This document shows, in pieces, positions 1-5,085 of a stretch of DNA of 12,181 bases. The position numbers were made by a program, and so were the translations under genes. The DNA comes from Streptomycetales bacterium (lineage in GTDB: Bacteria > Actinomycetota > Actinomycetes > Prado026): NCBI GenBank assembly GCA_025361995.1, contig JANYIP010000085.1, positions 1 to 12,181 on the forward strand, in the 5' to 3' direction. Below the pieces are notes generated by a model. That model had not been told where the DNA came from. It was given only the letters and a program-made list of their open reading frames with translations, and did no database searches. Position 1 is the stretch's first letter. Every line of letters begins with the position of its first letter.

Positions 1-1029
1 GTCGCGGACGACCAGGTGGGCGTCCAGGACGACCTGCAGGTCGACCGGCTCGTGCCTGATCCGGGCCAGCAGGATGCGCACCATCTCGCGGCCCATCGCC
101 TCGACAGGCTGGTGTACGGACGTCAGCAGCGGCGAGGTGTACCTGCTGCTGGGCGAGTCGTCGAAGCCGATCACCGCGATGTCGTCCGGCACCTTGATGC
201 CGCGCGAGGCCAGCGCCCGCAGCGCTCCGATGGCCATCGGGTCGGAGGCGGCGAAGATGGCGTCGATGCCACCGGCCGCAGCCACCTCGAGCAGCCGCAA
301 CATCGCGTCGTACCCGGTCGGCTCGCTGAAGTCGCCGTAACCCACCAAGGTCTCGTCGGGTTCGTGACCGGCAGCCGCGAGGGCGCGACGGTACCCCTCG
401 AGCCGACCGACGCCGGCGCTCATGTCCAGCGGGCCGGCGATGGTGGCGATGCGGCGCCGCCCCGAGCGCAGCAGGTGCTCGATCGCGAGCACTGCGCCGG
501 CGGCGTTGTCGACGTCGACATAGCTGGTGGGCTCCACACCGGCCGGACGGCCGCCGAGCACTGCGGGCAGCCCGCGCGACTCCAGAACCCCCGGGAGCGG
601 GTCGTCGCCGTGCAGCGAGAGCAGCAGGACGCCGTCGACGTGCTGCGGGGTGAGGAAGTTCGTGAGCCGCGCGCGCTCGGCCGGGGTCTGCGCAATGGTG
701 AGCAGGAGCTGGTGCTGAGTCTCGGCCAGGGCCGAGCTGACCCCGCGGACGATCCGGGCGAAGAAGGGTTCGCCGAAGAAGCGCTCGTCGGACTCCGAGA
801 CGACAAGGGCGACCGAGTCCGTCAATCTGGTAACCAGCGACCGGGCGGCCCGGTTGGGGATGTAGCCCAGCTCCTCGATCGCGGAGAGCACGGCGCTGCG
901 AGCTGACTCGCTGACCTGGCTCGACCCGTTGAGCACCCGCGAGGCGGTCCCGCGGCCGACACCGGCTCGGGCGGCGACCTCCTCAAGGGTCGGGGCCCGG
1001 TGCCCACGGTGTCCGATCTGGCTGGTCAT
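1..1029 (-). CDS. LacI-family transcriptional regulator, CebR-like (3' end cut by window edge)
   Basis: Sugar-responsive DNA-binding repressor of the LacI/GalR family. The frame is open from the ATG at 1027-1029 to the window edge, giving 343 residues. That is about full family length, so only a few C-terminal residues are missing. The N-terminal helix-turn-helix spans about residues 13-35 (PTLEEVAARAGVGRGTASRV), followed by the hinge helix NRAARSLVT (about 59-67). The remainder is a periplasmic-binding-protein-like effector domain, with typical segments VDGVLLLS, AIFAASDPMAIGALRAL and DDIAVIGFDDS. The recognition helix resembles that of actinobacterial CebR-type regulators, and a 12-bp palindrome matching the CebR operator core lies 66 bp upstream, so autoregulation is likely. 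A -10-like CATAAT ends 6 nt before the ATG, suggesting a leaderless mRNA. The family is certain. The effector (cellobiose or another oligosaccharide) is inferred. Confidence 0.93.
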   Translation of the reverse strand, partial: MTSQIGHRGHRAPTLEEVAARAGVGRGTASRVLNGSSQVSESARSAVLSAIEELGYIPNRAARSLVTRLTDSVALVVSESDERFFGEPFFARIVRGVSSALAETQHQLLLTIAQTPAERARLTNFLTPQHVDGVLLLSLHGDDPLPGVLESRGLPAVLGGRPAGVEPTSYVDVDNAAGAVLAIEHLLRSGRRRIATIAGPLDMSAGVGRLEGYRRALAAAGHEPDETLVGYGDFSEPTGYDAMLRLLEVAAAGGIDAIFAASDPMAIGALRALASRGIKVPDDIAVIGFDDSPSSRYTSPLLTSVHQPVEAMGREMVRILLARIRHEPVDLQVVLDAHLVVRD

Positions 1030-1035
1030 GGGGCG

Positions 1036-1041
1036 ATTATG
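1036..1041 (-). promoter_or_regulatory. Putative -10 box of the lacI-type gene (leaderless)
   Basis: The minus strand reads CATAAT, then 6 nt (CGCCCC), then the ATG at 1029. A start site about 7 nt below the hexamer would fall on or next to the A of ATG, so no ribosome-binding site would be needed, and none is visible. No convincing -35 was found at 16-19 bp. Confidence 0.45.
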
Positions 1042-1061
1042 GCGCCCTCGCGGTCCGGTCA

Positions 1062-1090
1062 TTGACACCACGAGGCCGATGCGCCAGTGT
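1062..1090 (+). promoter_or_regulatory. Putative plus-strand sigma-70-type promoter toward the peptidase-like gene
   Basis: The -35 hexamer TTGACA (1062-1067) is a perfect consensus. After a 17-bp spacer comes CAGTGT (1085-1090) as an approximate -10. The palindromic operator begins 4 nt further on, so a LacI-type repressor bound there would cover the start site. The first downstream plus-strand gene starts at 1254. The -10 is weak, so this is tentative. Confidence 0.4.
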
Positions 1091-1094
1091 GTCT

Positions 1095-1108
1095 CGGGAG
1101 CGCTCCCA
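1095..1108. promoter_or_regulatory. CebR-like LacI-family operator palindrome
   Basis: The sequence CGGGAGCGCTCCCA contains the perfect 12-bp palindrome GGGAGCGCTCCC (1096-1107). The known Streptomyces CebR operator is TGGGAGCGCTCCCA, so 13 of 14 positions agree. It lies 66 bp upstream of a LacI-family gene with a matching type of DNA-binding domain and just downstream of a TTGACA promoter candidate on the opposite strand. It could therefore serve autoregulation, control of the plus-strand gene, or both. Confidence 0.65.
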
Positions 1109-1110
1109 TC

Positions 1111-1153
1111 TTCCATCGCTGGGTCACGAGTGGCGCGTGACCCAGCGATGGAA
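1111..1153. repeat. Perfect inverted repeat (18-bp arms, 7-nt loop)
   Basis: The left arm TTCCATCGCTGGGTCACG (1111-1128) is the exact reverse complement of the right arm CGTGACCCAGCGATGGAA (1136-1153), with loop AGTGGCG. No T-tract follows on either strand, so it is not a textbook intrinsic terminator. In a plus-strand transcript it would be a strong 5'-leader hairpin about 100 nt before the start at 1254. It could also be a long operator or a dispersed palindromic element. Confidence 0.8.
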
Positions 1154-1237
1154 CGGCGCCCGGACCCGCCTGCATCAGCCCCGCTGGTATCAAGGGAGGC
1201 ACCCGCGGCCTCGGAGTGCACGAGCCCTACCGTGGGC

Positions 1238-1245
1238 AGGTGAGG
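1238..1245 (+). promoter_or_regulatory. Ribosome-binding site fixing the start at 1254
   Basis: AGGTGAGG lies 8 nt before the ATG at 1254. It selects this start over an upstream in-frame ATG at 1062, which would add 64 arginine-rich residues encoded across the operator and hairpin. Confidence 0.7.
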
Positions 1246-1253
1246 TGGGTCCG

Positions 1254-1934
1254 ATGAGCTTCGTCCCGTCAGTCAACGGCTTCGGTTTCAGCAACTCCTG
1301 GCCGGACGAGCCCGCTGTCGTCGTTCCGACGCCGTTCGGCAAGATCAGCATCGGCAACGCCGCGGCGGGCCTGTGCGGCGGCATGGTGTTCGCGGCGTTC
1401 GACTACTGGCGTGCCCAGCTCGCTCCGCCGGCGGTTCAACCTGCCGGCGGCACCCCGCTCTACGGGTTCATCGTCCGTCGGCTGATGGACTCCTGGCACT
1501 TGCCCGCCGGGGTGGCGCAGTACTTCCACCTGATGAACGTCCCCGACGGGGACTCGGGCTTCGACGTGTTCGGCCACCACGTCGTCACCGAGCGCGGCCT
1601 CGCTTGGCGCACGATCACCGAGCAGTGGCCGCAGGTCCGGGCCGACCTCGACGCCGGTTCGCCGGCCGCGCTCGGCGTGGTCACGGTTGCTTCGGCGAAC
1701 CCCAAGGACCTGGGCAAGAACCACCAGGTGCTGGCCTGCGGCTACAGCCTCGCTGGTTCACGCATCACGATCGACGTGTACGACCCGAACCAGGCCGGCC
1801 GTGACGACGTGACGATCTCGTTCGACACGGCGGCGCCGACCCAGCCGACGACGTTCAGCCACTCGTTAGCCATCGGCGAGGGCGTGCGCGGCTTCTTCCG
1901 TACCGCGTACGCCCCGGCCACGCCGCCGAGCTGA
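1254..1934 (+). CDS. Putative papain-like (C39-like) cysteine peptidase-fold protein
   Basis: A 226-residue protein without signal peptide or membrane segments. Three conserved-looking islands suggest a papain-type active site. LCGGM (Cys41) begins a helix rich in small and aromatic residues (FAAFDYW), as expected for a nucleophile at a helix N-terminus. KNHQVLACGY carries His157 on a strand. ITIDVYDPNQ carries Asp177/Asn179 on the next strand. The order Cys, His, Asp/Asn matches the papain and C39 families. I recall similar LCGGM...NHQV...YDPN proteins annotated only as hypothetical in bacteria, so substrate and activity are unknown. The start is supported by AGGTGAGG 8 nt upstream. The last 69 bp overlap the convergent PQ-loop gene in antisense. 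The repressor operator and TTGACA promoter upstream may control it. The fold is inferred from motifs, not from a search. Confidence 0.75.
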   Translation: MSFVPSVNGFGFSNSWPDEPAVVVPTPFGKISIGNAAAGLCGGMVFAAFDYWRAQLAPPAVQPAGGTPLYGFIVRRLMDSWHLPAGVAQYFHLMNVPDGDSGFDVFGHHVVTERGLAWRTITEQWPQVRADLDAGSPAALGVVTVASANPKDLGKNHQVLACGYSLAGSRITIDVYDPNQAGRDDVTISFDTAAPTQPTTFSHSLAIGEGVRGFFRTAYAPATPPS

Positions 1935-2552
1935 CCGCGACTGCTGCTGGGTGCGGTCGCCCAGGGCGATCCTGGCCAGGACCACGAAGGCGCCGACCAG
2001 CGACGTGACCGAGTACACCCGGTCCGCGAAGACGTCAGCCACGATGCCGTACAGCCCGAAGACGACACCGTCGGCGGCGAGCACCAGCCAGGTCTGCGCG
2101 GCCAGTCCTGAGACGTCGGCCGACCGCCAGGCGGTGACCGCGGACGGCGCGACGAGCCACAGGATCGAGCAGCCGAGGACGACGTCGATCAGCTGCGTTC
2201 CGTACAGGTGGTCGACGATAGCCGTGAAGACCAGGATCGTCGCCCAGACCATCGGCATCCGGGGAGCGAGCCGGTGGCCCGCACGCACAGCGATGACGAT
2301 CGTCGCGACGGTCGCGGGGATCCCAGCCGCCGACGCGAGCACGACCCACACCTTGTCGTGGCCGATCCCGTACACGGTCCAGCCGGTGAGGCTGATGGCG
2401 GAGTTCGCGAGACTCCCCAGGCTCAGCCCCGCGGTGCTGCCGTCTCGGCGCAGCTTGAGCAGCTGCGGGAGGGCGAACCACGTCGCCAGGACGACACTGA
2501 CAAATCCGAGGACGTCAACGGTGGACAGGCCGAGCACGTGCGGGGAGAACAC
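1866..2552 (-). CDS. PQ-loop / SWEET-like seven-helix membrane transporter
   Basis: An integral membrane protein of 228 residues with about seven hydrophobic helices, the count expected for a 3+1+3 SWEET or PQ-loop layout. The first repeat has the hallmark proline-glutamine pair (Pro29-Gln30 in FALPQLLKLRRDGSTAGLS). The second repeat has a decayed equivalent (VAPSAVTAWRSADVSGLA). Members of this superfamily move sugars, amino acids or other small solutes. The substrate here cannot be read. I chose the GTG at 2550-2552 because AGAAGAGG lies 6 nt upstream. The open frame runs on to 2732, but that extension is hydrophilic and crosses tandem repeats and hairpins. The C-terminal tail of about 28 residues is basic (SRSARRRGRGVRG) and is encoded partly opposite the end of the peptidase-like gene. 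Family likely; start fairly sure. Confidence 0.8.
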   Translation of the reverse strand: MFSPHVLGLSTVDVLGFVSVVLATWFALPQLLKLRRDGSTAGLSLGSLANSAISLTGWTVYGIGHDKVWVVLASAAGIPATVATIVIAVRAGHRLAPRMPMVWATILVFTAIVDHLYGTQLIDVVLGCSILWLVAPSAVTAWRSADVSGLAAQTWLVLAADGVVFGLYGIVADVFADRVYSVTSLVGAFVVLARIALGDRTQQQSRSARRRGRGVRGTEEAAHALADG

Positions 2553-2558
2553 GACACA

Positions 2559-2566
2559 CCTCTTCT
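2559..2566 (-). promoter_or_regulatory. Ribosome-binding site for the GTG start of the PQ-loop gene
   Basis: The minus strand reads AGAAGAGG, then TGTGTC, then GTG at 2552. The 6-nt spacing favours this GTG over the upstream ATG at 2730-2732, which would add 60 residues. Confidence 0.65.
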
Positions 2567-2606
2567 GGCGGAACAGACTGGCGGAACAGACGGGCGGAAC
2601 AAACTG
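2567..2606. repeat. Three 13-bp tandem repeats upstream of the PQ-loop gene
   Basis: Copies are GGCGGAACAGACT (2567-2579), GGCGGAACAGACG (2580-2592) and GGCGGAACAAACT (2593-2605). On the transcribed strand they read as repeats of TGTTCCGCC. The array abuts the ribosome-binding site of the minus-strand gene. A 13-bp period is not a codon multiple, so this is not a coding repeat. It may be an array of regulator or RNA-binding sites, or a slippage product. Confidence 0.75.
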
Positions 2607-2619
2607 CCTCACAAACGGA

Positions 2620-2649
2620 GAGGATCCGGGCTGGTGGGCCCGGATCCTC
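2620..2649 (-). terminator. Strong GC-rich hairpin between the MFS and PQ-loop genes (possible terminator)
   Basis: The 12-bp perfect arms GAGGATCCGGGC (2620-2631) and GCCCGGATCCTC (2638-2649) enclose a 6-nt loop. On the minus strand it begins 86 nt after the efflux gene's stop codon and is followed by TCCGTTTGTG, only weakly T-rich. It could end the tetR-MFS transcript or act as an attenuator before the PQ-loop gene. The structure is certain; the role is inferred. Confidence 0.5.
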
Positions 2650-2695
2650 GTGCGCGAACTGTTGGTCCATGGTCTCATCCCGACGGTCTCCGATC

Positions 2696-2710
2696 CACCG
2701 AATATCGGTG
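2696..2710. repeat. Short palindrome CACCGA-ATA-TCGGTG
   Basis: Six-bp perfect arms surround a 3-nt centre in the gap downstream of the MFS gene. The size suits a dimeric regulator's operator or a small hairpin. Function unknown. Confidence 0.4.
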
Positions 2711-2717
2711 CATGGGA

Positions 2718-2733
2718 GGTGAGATGCCTCACC
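2718..2733 (-). terminator. Hairpin directly after the MFS stop codon
   Basis: GGTGAG and CTCACC form a perfect 6-bp stem with a 4-nt loop, beginning 2 nt after the TAG of the efflux gene on the minus strand. No T-run follows, so it may protect the 3' end or assist termination. It is the first of three hairpins in this 183-bp gap. Confidence 0.35.
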
Positions 2734-2735
2734 GG

Positions 2736-4352
2736 CTAGCCGGGAATGGCCGCAGTGACCTCCCCGTCGAGCGCGTCCGCGCTGTCCGTCGTGGCGGTGT
2801 CGGCTTGAGCCGTCTCGGCGGGGGCGGCGCCAGTCTGCAGCGGTACGTCCCGGACCAGCCACGCGAGCACGAACGCCGCGATGACGAACGGAACGGCGTA
2901 GAGAAATACGTGGGTCAGGGCCTGCGCGAAGGATTCCACCACCCCGGTACGGATCGGTGCGGGCAGCTTCTCGATCGCCTGGACGCTGAGGGAGTGCCCG
3001 GTCAGCTGACCGGCGGCCCCGGGTACGTGCTCCGCGAGCCGGCTGGCGAGCTGGCTGTTGAAGATCGACCCGAACACTGCGATCCCCACCGAGCCGCCGA
3101 CCGAACGGAAGAAGCTGACGGTCGACGTGGTGACGCCGAGGTCGCGCCGCTGCGAGGCGTTCTGCGCGGCGAGGATGAGCACCTGCATGACCAGGCCGAT
3201 CCCGACGCCGAGCACCACCATGTACCCCATCGTCACGATCTTGGGCGTGGTCGCCGTCATGGTGGACAGCAGGAACATGCCTACGGTCGCGATGGCCGTA
3301 CCGGCCACCGGGAACCACCGGTAGCGACCGGTCTTGCTGATGATCTGGCCGGAGCCGAGCGAAGCCACGAGCAGGCCACCCATGAGCGGCAGCATGGTCA
3401 GGCCCGAGCTGGTCGCGGACGCGCCGCCGACGAGCTGGAGGAACAGCGGCAGGTAGCTGATGACGCCGAACAGCGCGAACCCGATCAGGAAGCTCATCCC
3501 TGACGACAGGCTGAAGGTACGGCCACGAAAGAGGCGCAGCGGGATCACCGGCTCCGTCGCACGGCGCTCGATGACGACGAACGCCGTCACGAGCACCAGG
3601 ACTGCAGCACCCAGGCCAAGGATGGTCGCCGAGCCCCAGCCGTACTCTGACCCGCCCCACGTGGTCAGCAGGACGAGGCTCGCCACGGCGCCGGTCAGGA
3701 CCAGCGAGCCGAGGTAGTCGATCTTGGGCTTGACCTGGCTTGCCGAGTTGTGGAGGACGGCGCTCGTCACGACGAGTGCGAACAGGCCGATCGGGATGTT
3801 GACGTAGAAGACCCAGTGCCACGACAGGTGGTCGGTGAAGAAGCCGCCGATCAGCGGGCCGAGCACGCTGGCCGCACCGAAGGTGGCCCCGAAAAGTCCT
3901 TGGTAGCGCCCACGATCCCGCGGTGGGACGACGTCAGCGACGATCGCCATCGCGAGCACCATCAGGCCGCCGGCGCCGAGCCCCTGGATCGCGCGGAAGC
4001 TGATGAGCTCGGTCATCGTCTGGGACAGTCCGGACAGCGCCGACCCCACCAGGAAGATGGAGATCGCGATCTGGAAGAGGTACTTGCGGCCGAAGAGGTC
4101 GCCGAGCTTGCCGTACAGCGGGGTCGAGACGGTCGCGGTCAGCAGGTACGCGGTGGTCACCCAGGCGATGTGGGTGAGCCCGCCGAGGTCGCCGACGATC
4201 CGCGGCAGTGCGGTCGCGACGATCGTCTGGTCGAGGGCCGCGAGCAGCATCCCGAGCAGCAGCCCGGACATGATGACGAGGATCTGCCGATGGGTGAACT
4301 GCTCGGCCCGGGCCGTTTCGGGAGCGGCTGCTGGCGTGCTGGCGGAGCTCAT
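2736..4352 (-). CDS. DHA2-family MFS multidrug efflux transporter (EmrB/QacA type)
   Basis: Proton-driven drug exporter of the inner membrane, 538 residues, the usual length for 14-helix DHA2 carriers. Helix 1 carries the family motif LAALDQTIVATALPRIVGDL with the buried acidic residue Asp41. The loop between helices 2 and 3 has motif A (GKLGDLFGRK, 81-90). Helix 5 has the antiporter motif C (GATFGAASVLGPLIGG, about 154-169). RAIQGLGAGG in helix 4 is motif B. The soluble N-terminus and acidic C-terminal tail are short. The gene starts inside the stop codon of the preceding tetR gene (ATGA, 4349-4352), so the two are translationally coupled and co-regulated. Close relatives export dyes, quaternary amines and antibiotics. 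The specific substrate cannot be predicted. Confidence 0.95.
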   Translation of the reverse strand: MSSASTPAAAPETARAEQFTHRQILVIMSGLLLGMLLAALDQTIVATALPRIVGDLGGLTHIAWVTTAYLLTATVSTPLYGKLGDLFGRKYLFQIAISIFLVGSALSGLSQTMTELISFRAIQGLGAGGLMVLAMAIVADVVPPRDRGRYQGLFGATFGAASVLGPLIGGFFTDHLSWHWVFYVNIPIGLFALVVTSAVLHNSASQVKPKIDYLGSLVLTGAVASLVLLTTWGGSEYGWGSATILGLGAAVLVLVTAFVVIERRATEPVIPLRLFRGRTFSLSSGMSFLIGFALFGVISYLPLFLQLVGGASATSSGLTMLPLMGGLLVASLGSGQIISKTGRYRWFPVAGTAIATVGMFLLSTMTATTPKIVTMGYMVVLGVGIGLVMQVLILAAQNASQRRDLGVTTSTVSFFRSVGGSVGIAVFGSIFNSQLASRLAEHVPGAAGQLTGHSLSVQAIEKLPAPIRTGVVESFAQALTHVFLYAVPFVIAAFVLAWLVRDVPLQTGAAPAETAQADTATTDSADALDGEVTAAIPG

Positions 4353-5008
4353 GGGCGGATCCTTCGCTGGGTGGCGGCCGGCGCCGGCAGGCCGGCGCCG
4401 ATCTGGTCGAACGCTGCGTCGATCAAGTCCGTGATGGAGCGGCCAGCAGGGCCGGCGAGCCAGGACACGATGGTGGCGCGCATCGCCGTGCTGGCCACGG
4501 CGGAGAGCAGCGCAGGGTACGGGTCGGCGTCGGGATCGGTACCGAGCCGGGCCGCGATCCCTTCGGTCAGGATGCGGTCGAAGGCCGCAGCGGTCGCGAG
4601 GTAGACGGGCTGGAGCGCCGCGCAGGTCTTGACCAGGTGCATCCGGGCGCGGACGTCGTCCACGCGCTCCTCGATGACCGCCGCCCGCATCAGCATCAGG
4701 GCACGCAGCGACTCGAGCGGGGGCTCACCGGCCGGGCGGTCGGCGAGGGCGTGAGCCAGTTCGGCGGCGGACGCGGGGTCCGGGCCGATCAGAGCCTCTT
4801 CCTTGGAGCTGAAGTAGTTGAAGAACGTGCGGGTCGAGACGTCGGCCTCGGCGGCGATGTCCTCGACAGTGACGTGCTCCACGCCGCGCTCGGTGGCCAG
4901 GCGCAGCGCGACCGCACGGAGCCGGTGCCGGGTCTCGAGCTTCTTGCGCTCCCGCAGGCCCGGCTCATGGTCGACGGACAGGTCCGCGGTCACGGTCGGC
5001 GAGGTCAT
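4349..5008 (-). CDS. TetR-family transcriptional repressor of the efflux gene
   Basis: A 219-residue repressor. The N-terminal TetR helix-turn-helix covers about residues 24-70 (RLATERGVEHVTVEDIAAEADVSTRTFFNYFSSKEEAL), with the standard FFNYF-SKEEAL ending. The C-terminal ligand domain begins about residue 80 and has the variable sequence typical of drug-sensing members. Its stop overlaps the start of the DHA2 exporter by 4 bp, the classical layout in which the drug relieves repression of both genes. The ATG at 5006-5008 has no ribosome-binding site. A -35/-10 pair (TTGCAC, 17 bp, TAGTCT) ends 6 nt before it, which predicts a leaderless transcript. Palindromes in the 77-bp divergent region are the likely operators. 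Ligand unknown. Confidence 0.93.
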   Translation of the reverse strand: MTSPTVTADLSVDHEPGLRERKKLETRHRLRAVALRLATERGVEHVTVEDIAAEADVSTRTFFNYFSSKEEALIGPDPASAAELAHALADRPAGEPPLESLRALMLMRAAVIEERVDDVRARMHLVKTCAALQPVYLATAAAFDRILTEGIAARLGTDPDADPYPALLSAVASTAMRATIVSWLAGPAGRSITDLIDAAFDQIGAGLPAPAATQRRIRP

Positions 5009-5014
5009 GAGGGA

Positions 5015-5043
5015 AGACTAGCAAATACATGCACGTCGTGCAA
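5015..5043 (-). promoter_or_regulatory. tetR-MFS promoter (leaderless)
   Basis: On the minus strand, -35 TTGCAC (5043-5038), a 17-bp spacer, and -10 TAGTCT (5020-5015) are followed by 6 nt and then the ATG at 5008. The spacer is largely covered by the palindrome at 5030-5042, a position where a bound repressor would block RNA polymerase. Confidence 0.6.
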
Positions 5044-5062
5044 GTTTGCCGATCGTGCAAAC
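5030..5062. promoter_or_regulatory. Candidate TetR operators (two adjacent palindromes)
   Basis: TGCACGTCGTGCA (5030-5042) is a palindrome about a single central base. GTTTGCCGATCGTGCAAAC (5044-5062) has 6-bp perfect arms around a 7-bp core. The minus strand also repeats TTGCACGA directly at 17-bp spacing (from 5060 and from 5043). The sites overlap the tetR promoter and lie within 24 bp of the pgm start, so both directions could be affected. Confidence 0.55.
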
Positions 5063-5073
5063 AGGTGGATCGG

Positions 5074-5079
5074 TACGGT
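5074..5079 (+). promoter_or_regulatory. Putative -10 box of pgm (leaderless)
   Basis: TACGGT is followed by 6 nt (TCTCCC) and the ATG at 5086. The match to TANNNT and the spacing equal those seen at tetR. No good -35 lies 16-19 bp upstream, so the call is weak. Confidence 0.35.
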
Positions 5080-5085
5080 TCTCCC

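Noticed and set aside
1062..1253. N-terminal extension of the papain-like gene to the ATG at 1062
   Set aside because: The added 64 residues are Arg-rich, run through an operator and a perfect hairpin, and have no ribosome-binding site. A good one precedes 1254.
2515..2670. Minus-strand 51-codon frame starting MDQQFAHEDP, as a leader peptide for the PQ-loop gene
   Set aside because: It has no clear ribosome-binding site, no run of regulatory codons and no domain, and it ends inside the PQ-loop coding sequence.
4376..4400. Repeated GGCCGGCGCCG and a GCGCCGGC/GCCGGCGC palindrome
   Set aside because: It lies within the tetR 3' coding region, where GLPAPAA codons in high-GC DNA readily give such patterns. 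No regulatory position is implied.
2208..4604. Long plus-strand open frames (2208-3503 and 3750-4604) opposite the MFS and tetR genes
   Set aside because: They are rich in Arg, Asp, Gly and His, lack recognisable domains and mirror a clear DHA2 exporter and TetR gene. Such frames are expected opposite high-GC genes.
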